From the NCBI RefSeq assembly GCF_003858645.1, contig NZ_RQJP01000008.1, positions 111,082 through 175,081 on the forward strand: 64,000 bases of DNA, written 5' to 3'. Position 1 is the first letter of the stretch. Each line of letters opens with the position of its first letter. The notes below the pieces were generated by a model. That model ran no database searches. It saw only the letters and a program-made list of their open reading frames with translations, and was not told where the DNA came from. Positions 18,142 through 26,427 of this stretch are shown here, piece by piece. The stretch is from Larkinella knui. GTDB lineage: Bacteria > Bacteroidota > Bacteroidia > Cytophagales > Spirosomataceae. A program made the position numbers and the translations under genes.

Positions 18142-19239
18142 TCAGTCCGGCTGAAACCGCCGGTCGGTAATAAAGTCATTATCGGTCAAGGTCCGCAGGA
18201 AAGTGATGACATCCGATTTGTCGGCAGCCGTCAGCGCCACTCCGGTTTTGCCGTTTTTCTTCAGCAACGGGTCCAGTTGGGGCGTATCCTGAACATCATT
18301 GATGTAGTGATCCAGCACCTGTTCCAGCGTCTGGAAGCGGCCATCGTGCATATACGGCGAGGTCCGCTCCACATTCCGCAGGCTCGGCACCCGGAATTTG
18401 TTGTAATCGTTCAAATTCAGCGTAATCTGATACCGCCCCAGATCGAAATCCTTGCTATTGGCGAGTTGCATCCGCAAGCCGTTGTTCCGGTAGCTCTGGT
18501 CGGTAAATTGTTCGCCGGTGTGGCAACCCGAACAGTTCTGTTTGAACAACGCCAGACCACGTGCTTCCTGATCCGTTAATGCGGCACCGGTTTCCTTGCG
18601 AGAATATTTGTCATACCTGGAATTGGCCGAAACCATCGTCAGCATAAACTGCGACAAGGCTTTCAAAAACCGCTCCGTCGTTACGTCTTCAGTTCCGAAG
18701 GCGGCTTTGAACAGGGCCGGATACTGACCACTGGTTCGAATTTTCTTCAGCACATTCGCCAGCGAATCGCCCATTTCAACGGGATTTTGAATGGGCGAAA
18801 TGGGAAGTAAATCCAGATCGGCAATACCGCCATCCCAGAAAAAAGCGGTTTTCCAGGCTACGTTTTCAATACCGGGCACATTGCGGGTTCCAATTTTATC
18901 GCCAATGCCATGGCTCAAAGCATGGTCGTTGTGTGCAAAACCGGAAAACGACTGGTGGCAAAATGCGCAGGTGACGGAGCCGTCGCGCGATAAAATGCCG
19001 TCATAAAACAGGGTTTTTCCCAGGGCTACGCCTTCGACCGTCAGCGGATTTTTGGTAAAATCATACTTTGGATCGTCAAAATTGGCCGGTTTTTTCCAGT
19101 TGTAAGGCGTCGCCTTGAACTCGACCGGTTTCGGTTCCGGCTCAATAGGCCCATCCTTGCCCGAGTCGTTCTGACAGCCGACCATGACGCCGTAAAAGAC
19201 GATTGCCGCCAGTATTCCAACATGTTGCCAACGCGTCAT
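18142..19239 (-). CDS. Di-heme cytochrome c peroxidase-like protein, MbnH type
   Basis: 365 residues: lipobox VMVGC (Cys22), then a bacterial CcP/MauG fold with two c-type heme sites, CAFCH at 91-95 and CSGCH at 236-240, and the conserved YMHDGRFQTLEQVLDHY. It is the last gene of the copper-like operon and starts one base after the stop of the MbnP-like gene, so the two are coupled. In methanobactin clusters MbnH uses a bis-Fe(IV) state to oxidise a tryptophan of MbnP to kynurenine, which then binds copper. Adjacency to an MbnP protein makes the same role likely here, rather than ordinary peroxide removal. Its end is only seven bases from the convergent lacI end. Confidence 0.85.
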   Translation of the reverse strand: MTRWQHVGILAAIVFYGVMVGCQNDSGKDGPIEPEPKPVEFKATPYNWKKPANFDDPKYDFTKNPLTVEGVALGKTLFYDGILSRDGSVTCAFCHQSFSGFAHNDHALSHGIGDKIGTRNVPGIENVAWKTAFFWDGGIADLDLLPISPIQNPVEMGDSLANVLKKIRTSGQYPALFKAAFGTEDVTTERFLKALSQFMLTMVSANSRYDKYSRKETGAALTDQEARGLALFKQNCSGCHTGEQFTDQSYRNNGLRMQLANSKDFDLGRYQITLNLNDYNKFRVPSLRNVERTSPYMHDGRFQTLEQVLDHYINDVQDTPQLDPLLKKNGKTGVALTAADKSDVITFLRTLTDNDFITDRRFQPD

Positions 19240-19240
19240 A

Positions 19241-20053
19241 TCAATCTACCTGAACGGTGCCCACGCTAAACATTTTTGCATAATTATTAGCGACAATTTC
19301 CGATGAGTCCGATACCATAATATCCGGGTGTGCCGCAATGCTGAGCCGCTTGACGCCGTCAAATATTTTCAGCACATTGGCCTTGATTTGAACTCCGGTT
19401 GTTCCATTAACGATCACATGAGCAGGGCCAGTTCCAAAGGCTAACTGAATCGTTCTCAAGTTATTAATAGTTTTTGACTCTTTTTTATACCCGCCAAATA
19501 AACCGATGTGGTACATAAAATTGTGTTTGCCCGTCGCGTCGGCCGGTGCTTTGGCCGATGTCCCTTCCAATTTTAGAAAAATATAGCCCGAATTCCAATC
19601 CCAGTACATTCCCGCTGCTGCACCGCCCGGGTCCAGCGCCCCCGTACGCTTCCCGATTTCCATCGTATTTCGTAAACTATCTACCCCCACGACAAAATCA
19701 ATGCCGGTATAGTCATCGACCGGAACGTTGCGGAGGGTGATCAACTGCGACGCCGGGTTGCTTTGCGATACCAGAAAATAACTGCTGTCCTGCGGAACAA
19801 CATACGCCGAACCATCTGCTTTTTTCAGCTTAATATTACTGATAAAGTAGTTCAGTTTCGTAACCGTAAAAGGTTCTCCGCTGCCGTTGGTGTAACTGGT
19901 GCTGTCTAATTTCAGATCCTGCGCGCCGACGACGTTGGCAAATTTCAGTTGAACGGTCCCGTATTCCGGTTCCAGAGGATCATTGTGGCAGGCGGCCAGA
20001 ACCGTTAAGAAAAGGAATAGGCTCATAACTGAAGCGGGAAGGGCGTTTTTCAT
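19241..20053 (-). CDS. MbnP-family lipoprotein, probable copper-binding partner of MbnH
   Basis: 270 residues with lipobox LAAC (Cys21) and the MbnP pattern: YGTVQLKFANVVGAQDL near the N-terminus, YFISNIKLKKADGS, then AGMYWDWNSGYIFLKLEG, and a C-terminal SSEIVANNYAKMFSVGTVQVD. MbnP proteins bind Cu(I) through histidines and a kynurenine made from Trp by the partner peroxidase. The motif YWDWNSGY holds two Trp residues, and GKHNFMYHIGLFGG supplies His residues, but which Trp is modified cannot be told from sequence. It lies 12 bases after the BNR protein and one base before MbnH. No methanobactin precursor (MbnA) or MbnBC gene is nearby, so this is an Mbn-independent pair. Confidence 0.88.
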   Translation of the reverse strand: MKNALPASVMSLFLFLTVLAACHNDPLEPEYGTVQLKFANVVGAQDLKLDSTSYTNGSGEPFTVTKLNYFISNIKLKKADGSAYVVPQDSSYFLVSQSNPASQLITLRNVPVDDYTGIDFVVGVDSLRNTMEIGKRTGALDPGGAAAGMYWDWNSGYIFLKLEGTSAKAPADATGKHNFMYHIGLFGGYKKESKTINNLRTIQLAFGTGPAHVIVNGTTGVQIKANVLKIFDGVKRLSIAAHPDIMVSDSSEIVANNYAKMFSVGTVQVD

Positions 20054-20065
20054 AAGGAACGTTGC

Positions 20066-21262
20066 TTAAAAAGATTCAATCCACCTACTAACTATAACGC
20101 TGTTTTGCTGGTCTTTCTTCTGTTCATACGCGACTAAAAGACCTTTTTTTGTTGCCAGCACAACCGGAAAAGCGGCATTGACGTCCGTGGGTGTCAGGTA
20201 GGTAACCGGTAAAGCCGTGCCGTTGGCAATCTTCCGCATCCCGATTCGCGAAATAAACCGGCTTTCGCCAGCCACATTTTTGACCTCCATCGACTCATCC
20301 CACACCCAAACCAGCTGTCCATTCACGGAAGCTACCTGCGGATGTTTGGTCCGTTCAGATACGATTCCGGCCACCAGTTGAGCCGACCCCAGCCGGGCCA
20401 TTTTGATACCGGGCGTTTTTTCACCGCCCGAAAACCAGGTCACAAACAGTTCGTTGCCCACCTGCGCCACATCGGGGCCGGTGTGCGGGCAGGCGTTAAC
20501 CTTCCATTGGTCATTATAAACCACTTTCGGACTGGTGAACGTCCGCCCACCGTCGGTCGAAACCGCATGACTGATGTCGCGCGCACCGTCGTCCAGCAAA
20601 TCGCGGTAGGCAATGTGAATCTGATTCCGGTTGTCAACAAATACGTTGGTCCGGCAACACTGGCAGGCGTTGTCGTCCACCAGCACTTCTTTTCCAAAAC
20701 CGCCACCGGCCACGGTTTGAGCAAATTTCACCGTTCGGCCTTCTTTATTGGCGGTTTTTTCATCGAGCCAGGCAATCCCGATTTCGCCATTCGGCAGGCG
20801 GTTTACGTTGCTGAAGGAGTGGCCTTTTCCCGGGGTGGTGTCGCGGTGAACGGCTTTGGGCTCGGTCCAGCTTTGCCCGCCATCCGTCGAGGTTGCATAC
20901 AAGACATCACCGGCCCGGGGTGCTTCAGCCGTTGGCCGGGACACCTCGAAGGTGGCCAGCACGGTTCCGTCTTTTTTAAACGCCACTTTGGGCATGCCTT
21001 CGGCGTGGGTCGAAAAAACCGTCGGCGACTTAACGCGAATTTTTTCACCGAACGTCCGCCCGCCGTCTTCCGAGATCGAAAAATAAAAATGGACTTTATC
21101 GCCTTCTTTTTCCGTCCAGCTTAAAACCGGATTATTCCGGTGGTCGGTGGTCAGCCGGGGAGTTGCCCCCACAAATTGAGGGTTCGAAAGCCGGATTTCT
21201 TTGGTGGGCCGCCCGGCAAATCCGAACAAAAGAGCCGCTGTAATCAGAATGCTGTTTTTCAT
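20066..21262 (-). CDS. Exported BNR-repeat (sialidase-fold) protein with a CxCC motif
   Basis: 398 residues with a signal peptide (1-17). At least three Asp-boxes are visible (SEDGGRTF, STDGGQSW, STDGGRTF), marking a six-bladed sialidase-like propeller. The sialidase catalytic residues (RIP motif, nucleophile Tyr) were not recognised. Instead there is a cluster DDNACQCCRTNVF (Cys200, 202, 203) and a second Cys/His pair NACPHTGPD (Cys258, His260), which could bind a soft metal such as Cu(I). It sits between the TonB receptor (21 bases) and MbnP (12 bases). A metal-handling role is inferred; automatic annotation would probably say exo-alpha-sialidase. Confidence 0.75.
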   Translation of the reverse strand: MKNSILITAALLFGFAGRPTKEIRLSNPQFVGATPRLTTDHRNNPVLSWTEKEGDKVHFYFSISEDGGRTFGEKIRVKSPTVFSTHAEGMPKVAFKKDGTVLATFEVSRPTAEAPRAGDVLYATSTDGGQSWTEPKAVHRDTTPGKGHSFSNVNRLPNGEIGIAWLDEKTANKEGRTVKFAQTVAGGGFGKEVLVDDNACQCCRTNVFVDNRNQIHIAYRDLLDDGARDISHAVSTDGGRTFTSPKVVYNDQWKVNACPHTGPDVAQVGNELFVTWFSGGEKTPGIKMARLGSAQLVAGIVSERTKHPQVASVNGQLVWVWDESMEVKNVAGESRFISRIGMRKIANGTALPVTYLTPTDVNAAFPVVLATKKGLLVAYEQKKDQQNSVIVSRWIESF

Positions 21263-21283
21263 GGTAAAAACGGTTTTCGGATG

Positions 21284-23647
21284 CTATTTTGAAAAGTTAT
21301 ATTGAATCCCTGCCACCAGCGTCCGCGGAGCCGCCGGCGTGTAGGTGGTGCGGTCGGTGGCATTGTTGCCCCGCGTTGCCGCTGTTGCGTAGAGTTCATT
21401 GGTGGCATTCATCAGGTTGGCAAACACCTCGAACCGCCGGAACGAATACCCGGCCCGCAGGTTGATGACGCTGATTCCCCGCCCGCCAAACGCGCCCCGG
21501 TCATCGTACGAAACGGTATTGATCTGATTCTGATACCACGAACTGATCCGCTGCCATTCCGCCGACACCCGCAACCGCCTGGCCCAGCGTGGTTTATAAG
21601 TCAATTCGGTATTGGCCACCCAGCGCGGGGCCTGCGGCATATCGAAACCGTTCACGTTTTTTACGACATCCGACGCCTTGGTGCTCAACGCAAAATCGAC
21701 AAACCGGTGGATGGAATTGGTGCCCCCAAACCGGAAAAACCACTCGTTCGAGAGTCGGTATGTCAGGCTGTATTCAATGCCGCGGTGCAGCGTTTTTCCC
21801 GCCGACTGGTAGTCTGTGCTGTTGTCGGGTAGACGGATGTTGAGCAGTTCATTACGGCCGTCCATCTGGTAAAGCGCCACGTCGATGTACATCTTCCGGT
21901 TGAACAGCGAGGCCCAGCCGCCCACTTCGTAGTTGTTGAAATAAGCCGGTTGCAGGTTGTAATAAAACAAGGGATCGCCCGGTTGCGCGTTGACGCGTTT
22001 GGTAAAAATCGACGTCAGGCCCGGTGGCGAAAAGCCTTTGCTGTAGTTGGCATACAAACCCCGATCATGGCCCAAATCATACGTCAATCCCACTTTGGGC
22101 GTAAACTGGCTATACGCTTTTCGCCCGGTACTTTTGTCCAGGTAATTGTCGTAATCGAAAGCCATCTGGTCAAACCGCCCGCCCAGCGAAACGCGCATCG
22201 CCGGCAACGGATTCAGGTCGAGCTGGGCATAAACCGCCGAGTTATGAATATCGGCGGAGTAGTCAGCCAATTGAAGATCAGGCCGTTCCTTAATTAATTT
22301 GTACTGTTCCACCGACTTTTTATCAGGCCGCAACTGCGCTTCGAGTTCAATCTGGTAGGCATTATACGTCGTTGGCGATTCATCAAAAGTCAACCCGGCC
22401 ATCACCCGGCCGTTCCAGAAAGGCAACCGCTGGCTGTGCTGGGCAATCAGACCGTAACTGCTGAAAGCATTGACGTTGATCTGGCCCGTTGCTTTGGTGG
22501 CACCACTGGTCCAGCGAATGCCGTAGCTCGGATTCTGGCCAATCGAATTATCGCGGTAAAAAGCCGTTACGTAGCTATCCGAACCGTTTTTCCAGTGGTG
22601 ATCGAGCGTCAGCCGCGAGCGGATTGCCTTCACGTTGCGGTATGTAAAATCCGAGGTCGAGGTATAGTGTCGGTTGTAGAAAGCGATGCTATCGACACTC
22701 CCGCCCGTTTGTGAGTTATAGTCGTTATAGGAAACCGTACCCGTCAGTTTCGTACGATCGGTAAACGCATATTCGGCCCGACCATTGAACGATACCTTGT
22801 CGTAGTCGGAGCGGGTTTGCCAGCTATTGCGCTGCCGGGCAAAAAAACCGCCCGCGTAAATCCCCAGCTTTTTGGTCAACATGCCTCCCCCACCGTATTG
22901 CACGCGGCCGTAGCCCCACTGGTCGCCCTGAATACCGACGCGAAAAGTGGGCACGGCGGTGGGTCGCTGCGTAATAAAGTTGATGGCGCCCCCCACCGCT
23001 TCCGGCCCGTAGAGCGACGAAGCCGGGCCTTTCACCACCTCCACGGAACTGATGGTGAAGACGTTCATTTCAATCAGGGCATTGTGGTTGAAAACGCCCA
23101 TCGGCCGGATCGGTACCCCGTCTTCCAGGTACAGAAAGTAGGCATTGGTGCCAAACGGCTGTCGAATGCCCATGCCGTGCTGCTCGTTGTTGTAATTGAG
23201 CATCACCACGCCCGGCGTTTTATTAATGAGCTCGGCCAGCAACGTGGGCTTGGTTTCGTCAATCAGTGTGGGCGATAGCCGCGAAATGGCCACCGGCGCT
23301 TCCGTCCGTTTCTGCGCTTCACGACTGGCGGTTACAACGATCGTTTGCAGATTTTCTACGGCGGGTTGCAGCGCGACACGCAGCGGTTTTTCGGATAATT
23401 TCACTTCCTGTGGTTGAAAACCCACCGCCGAAACCCAGACGTTTCCGGTGGCGGAATGCAATAAAAACTCACCGTTTGAATTGGTAATCGTACCGGTTTT
23501 ACGGTCTTCTGACGAAACGGAAACCCCCGCCAAAGGTTCTTTGGTTTGGGCATCAAAAACAGTTCCCTGGATGGTGGATTGGGCAAATAGCCGAAATGGA
23601 GCCATTATCACGAAAACCGTGACAACCAGCCGGTATAAAAATGGCAT
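21284..23647 (-). CDS. TonB-dependent outer-membrane receptor
   Basis: 787 residues from the ATG at 23647 (MPFLYRLVV), with a signal peptide ending RLFAQ. An N-terminal carboxypeptidase-regulatory-like domain (STIQGTVFDAQTKEPLAGVSVS) is followed by the plug (QTIVVTASREAQKRTEAPVAISRL, GVVMLNYNNEQHGMGIRQPFG, VEVVKGPASSLYGPEAVGGAINFIT). A 22-strand barrel then ends in LVAGIQYNFSK with the terminal aromatic-lysine usual here. It takes up a scarce ligand at the cost of TonB energy. The neighbours MbnP and MbnH point to copper or a copper complex. It is not a SusC: there is no SusD and the length is too short. Confidence 0.92.
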   Translation of the reverse strand: MPFLYRLVVTVFVIMAPFRLFAQSTIQGTVFDAQTKEPLAGVSVSSEDRKTGTITNSNGEFLLHSATGNVWVSAVGFQPQEVKLSEKPLRVALQPAVENLQTIVVTASREAQKRTEAPVAISRLSPTLIDETKPTLLAELINKTPGVVMLNYNNEQHGMGIRQPFGTNAYFLYLEDGVPIRPMGVFNHNALIEMNVFTISSVEVVKGPASSLYGPEAVGGAINFITQRPTAVPTFRVGIQGDQWGYGRVQYGGGGMLTKKLGIYAGGFFARQRNSWQTRSDYDKVSFNGRAEYAFTDRTKLTGTVSYNDYNSQTGGSVDSIAFYNRHYTSTSDFTYRNVKAIRSRLTLDHHWKNGSDSYVTAFYRDNSIGQNPSYGIRWTSGATKATGQINVNAFSSYGLIAQHSQRLPFWNGRVMAGLTFDESPTTYNAYQIELEAQLRPDKKSVEQYKLIKERPDLQLADYSADIHNSAVYAQLDLNPLPAMRVSLGGRFDQMAFDYDNYLDKSTGRKAYSQFTPKVGLTYDLGHDRGLYANYSKGFSPPGLTSIFTKRVNAQPGDPLFYYNLQPAYFNNYEVGGWASLFNRKMYIDVALYQMDGRNELLNIRLPDNSTDYQSAGKTLHRGIEYSLTYRLSNEWFFRFGGTNSIHRFVDFALSTKASDVVKNVNGFDMPQAPRWVANTELTYKPRWARRLRVSAEWQRISSWYQNQINTVSYDDRGAFGGRGISVINLRAGYSFRRFEVFANLMNATNELYATAATRGNNATDRTTYTPAAPRTLVAGIQYNFSK

Positions 23648-23767
23648 GTTTAGCGTAAGTTGGATGGAATTGATCGCCAACCATCGGACTTGGTCCCATG
23701 GTCAACCCGAAAAATCAACTGAGTAAGCCAGACCGTCGGAGCGGTCTTCAGGGCTTTACAGAAACCA

Positions 23768-24142
23768 TCAAACCTGCGGAGGCTGAAACCGGGAAGAAGG
23801 AGGAGAAAGATATGACTTTAGAAGGTAATCCGGCAAAATTGTTGCGGATGCCGGAACCATTGCCGGGAAGGAAAATGGTAAGCCTGACTGGTAAAATAAC
23901 TGGAAATCAGGCGTTTTCTGTACCCGCTCGGTGGTCGCCTTGTCCTGCTGTTCCTGTTGGGCATGCAGTTTTTTCGCCAGGTAACATTGGCCGTCGCAAT
24001 GCAGCTCCGGTTTGGCGCGATTTTCGCACAACACTTTAGCAATATACTCCTTATTGGCATGGTAATACGCAATCGTTCCCCACTGGCTGAAACCAGGCAG
24101 TAGGGTGGCAATCAACAGGACGTAAGCCAGAACGGTGCGCAT
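23768..24142 (-). CDS. Small exported Cys-rich protein of the copper-like operon
   Basis: 124 residues from ATG 24142 (MRTVLAYVLL); an upstream in-frame start at 24163 is less likely. A signal peptide or membrane anchor covers 1-20. The recognisable segment is YIAKVLCENRAKPELHCDG followed by QCYLAKKL: three cysteines and a histidine in a compact CxNxxxPxxxCxGxCxLxK pattern that recurs in small Bacteroidota proteins placed before TonB receptors. The rest is Gln/Lys-rich and Pro/Ser-rich. It is the first gene of the operon, 120 bases before the receptor. Metal binding is inferred from the Cys pattern and context. Confidence 0.7.
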   Translation of the reverse strand: MRTVLAYVLLIATLLPGFSQWGTIAYYHANKEYIAKVLCENRAKPELHCDGQCYLAKKLHAQQEQQDKATTERVQKTPDFQLFYQSGLPFSFPAMVPASATILPDYLLKSYLSPPSSRFQPPQV

Positions 24143-24180
24143 ACGATTTGAGAATCGGTGCAATAGTACAAAAAAATGTT

Positions 24181-24200
24181 GATACGGACGACACCGTATC
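24181..24200. promoter_or_regulatory. Inverted repeat upstream of the copper-like operon
   Basis: GATACGG (24181-24187) and CCGTATC (24194-24200) are perfect inverted arms around a six-base spacer. The site lies 38 bases upstream of the small Cys-rich gene and 75 bases before the divergent transglutaminase-like gene, as expected for an operator. The regulator is unknown. Confidence 0.45.
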
Positions 24201-24274
24201 TATTGACTAAATTGGTAATAATTTGTTAATTCGCATAGCCGACCGTAGATTCTATCGTAACTGCTTTAACCGAA

Positions 24275-25471
24275 ATGAAATTATTGCGTAATGCACTGAC
24301 TTTTAGTGTATTTTATTTGTTTTCCATCCTTGGTTATTCGCAGTTGGCCCCTGTTGAAACCAACGGGGAGGCATTGGCTCACGTATCTTCTTCGGCAACC
24401 GCTGTCCGGGAAAACCGGCAGCGTATATCCGTGGTGGTTGGCATGGAGCAGCAACTTTTCCCTTCCTATTTGCTGGCGCGTGCGGCTTTATCAGGAAAAA
24501 ATAAAAATTATAAACTGGGGGATGGCGATGGCAATGTGTCGGTTCTGTTCCATAATCCGGGTTTAAATACGTCGGTTCGGGTCGAAGTCGGTGCGACTCC
24601 CTTTAGCGATGCGGCTGTCTTTGAAGGCATTTTGCAGGAACCCGATAAAGACTACGAAGTAACCCCCCGAATCCCCTGGAATTTCGAAAAACTACGCGGG
24701 CTGTTGCAGCCCACGCCGGTTAATTTTACGGTTACCACTTACATTGACAACGAAAAAATCAGCCATAGTACCGTTGTCGCCACGATGCGTTCCGTCAACG
24801 ACTGTCCCTATTACTGGGAAGACGACGAAACCGGCACGGGTGACATTGATTTGAATTACATGTATGTGGCCTACATCAACGAAGACGATCCGGTTGTGGA
24901 TGAGGTGTTGAGCCAGGCCCTGCAAAACGACATTGTGGATGGGTTCGACGGGTATCAGACCGGCGACAAAAAACGGGTCGACGATCAGGTTTTTTCGATC
25001 TGGTATGCGCTTCAGAAACGGGGCATCCGCTACAGTTCCATCTCGACCAATTCGAGCACGGGTATCTCGCAAAACCTGTACAGCCAGCGTATCCGGACCA
25101 TCGATCAGACCTGGAACAACCGGCAGGCCAATTGCGTCGATGGCATGGTGTTGATGGCCTCCGTGCTGCGTTCCATTCACATCGATCCCGTTCTGGTGCT
25201 GCTGGCCGACCACTGTGTTCTGGGCTATTACCGGGATGCGGAACACAAAGACCTGGCCTGTCTGGAAACGTCGATGATCGGCGATGTGGATTTGCGGAAA
25301 ATCATGTCGGTCCGGCGTCGGAAAGCCTCCCGGAAACTGTTTACCGAAGCCCGCCAGCGCGCCCAGCGGCATTACCGCTCCTCAAAAGACTCGTTTGATA
25401 AAGACCCCCGCTACCGGTTTATCGTCGTAGCCGACGTTCGCAAGTCGGGAATCCGACCCATTGGGCGGTAA
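24275..25471 (+). CDS. Exported transglutaminase-like protein
   Basis: 398 residues with a signal peptide (1-22, ending GYSQ). The C-terminal half contains the papain-like core of transglutaminase-like proteins: the nucleophile Cys287 in NRQANCVDGMVLMASVLR and His313 in LLADHCVLGYY, with an acidic residue following (LACLETSMIG). The N-terminal half (about 40-190) is beta-rich and lacks recognisable motifs. Such proteins can be proteases or cross-linkers; no substrate can be named. It is divergent from the copper-like operon and convergent with the AraC gene (six-base gap). Confidence 0.68.
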   Translation: MKLLRNALTFSVFYLFSILGYSQLAPVETNGEALAHVSSSATAVRENRQRISVVVGMEQQLFPSYLLARAALSGKNKNYKLGDGDGNVSVLFHNPGLNTSVRVEVGATPFSDAAVFEGILQEPDKDYEVTPRIPWNFEKLRGLLQPTPVNFTVTTYIDNEKISHSTVVATMRSVNDCPYYWEDDETGTGDIDLNYMYVAYINEDDPVVDEVLSQALQNDIVDGFDGYQTGDKKRVDDQVFSIWYALQKRGIRYSSISTNSSTGISQNLYSQRIRTIDQTWNNRQANCVDGMVLMASVLRSIHIDPVLVLLADHCVLGYYRDAEHKDLACLETSMIGDVDLRKIMSVRRRKASRKLFTEARQRAQRHYRSSKDSFDKDPRYRFIVVADVRKSGIRPIGR

Positions 25472-25477
25472 TTCCAC

Positions 25478-26398
25478 TCAGTTTTGATGGAACGAATGGC
25501 GAAATTCCAGTGGGGAGAAATTCGTCTTGCTTTTGAATAATTTACTGAATGACTGGGGATGCTCAAAACCCAGTCCGTAGGCAATCTCGCTGACGGATAA
25601 GGTCGTGGTCGAGAGCCTTTCTTTGGCCTTTTCAATGAGTTTTTCGTGAATCTGCTGCTGAGCATTTTGCCCGGTCAGCGTCTTCAGCAAACTGCTCAGG
25701 TATGTGGGCGACAGATGGAGTTGTTCGGCCATATAGCCGACCGTTGGCAACCCGGTTTTCGATAGCTCATCGCTCACGAAATAAGCCTCAAGCGCGGCCT
25801 CAAACCGGTCAAGAATCTGGTGGTTGGTAATCTTCCGGGTGATGAACTGCCGTTGATAAAACCGGTCGGCATAATTGAGCAGTACGTCGAGCTGCGCAAT
25901 GATGATGTTCTGACTGAATTTGTCGATCGGCGCCTGGTATTCCTCCTGAATCTGCCGGATGATGCCAACAATCATAGTTTCTTCCTTTTCAGACAGAAAC
26001 AGGGCTTCCCGAATCGAATAGTCAAAAAAGTCGTACTGCCGAATCGTTTTGGCCAGGGGTGTATGCCACAGAAAATCAGGGTGAATCATCAATAGCCACC
26101 CCGTATGCTCATACACCTCGTCAGCCGCAACCGCCAGTACCTGACCGGGCGCTAAAAAAATCATCACGCCTTCGTCAAAATCGTATTGCTGTTGCCCGTA
26201 TTTCATCCGGCCGTTGAAATTTCGTTTCAGCGCAATCGAATAAAAGTTGTTCACAAAGCTTTTCGGGTTGTCAACCCGGTGTGGTCTAATTTCGTCAAAC
26301 CGGACAACACTAATGAGCGGGTGGCCGGGCTTGGGAAGTCCAACAAACTGATGATACGCAGAGATGGTTTCGATTCGGAGAAGCGGCTCGGTTGGCAT
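25478..26398 (-). CDS. AraC-family transcriptional regulator
   Basis: 306 residues: an N-terminal cupin-like sensing region (about 20-170, with YGQQQYDFDEGVMIFLAPGQVL) and a C-terminal pair of helix-turn-helix motifs (PTVGYMAEQLHLSPTYLSSLLKTL and STTLSVSEIAYGLGFEHPQSFSKLF), ending SPLEFRHSF. The adjacent NmrA-like quinone reductase gene lies 29 bases upstream on the same strand, a frequent arrangement in Bacteroidota and Proteobacteria in which the regulator controls the reductase. The inducer is unknown. Confidence 0.9.
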   Translation of the reverse strand: MPTEPLLRIETISAYHQFVGLPKPGHPLISVVRFDEIRPHRVDNPKSFVNNFYSIALKRNFNGRMKYGQQQYDFDEGVMIFLAPGQVLAVAADEVYEHTGWLLMIHPDFLWHTPLAKTIRQYDFFDYSIREALFLSEKEETMIVGIIRQIQEEYQAPIDKFSQNIIIAQLDVLLNYADRFYQRQFITRKITNHQILDRFEAALEAYFVSDELSKTGLPTVGYMAEQLHLSPTYLSSLLKTLTGQNAQQQIHEKLIEKAKERLSTTTLSVSEIAYGLGFEHPQSFSKLFKSKTNFSPLEFRHSFHQN

Positions 26399-26427
26399 AC
26401 TTGAATGGATTTATTGGCTACTCTAGG

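Noticed and set aside
18142..19239. Calling this a plain detoxifying cytochrome c peroxidase
   Set aside because: One-base coupling to an MbnP-family gene fits MbnH far better.
20066..21262. Calling this protein a sialidase
   Set aside because: Asp-boxes only show a propeller fold; catalytic sialidase residues were not found and context points to metal handling.
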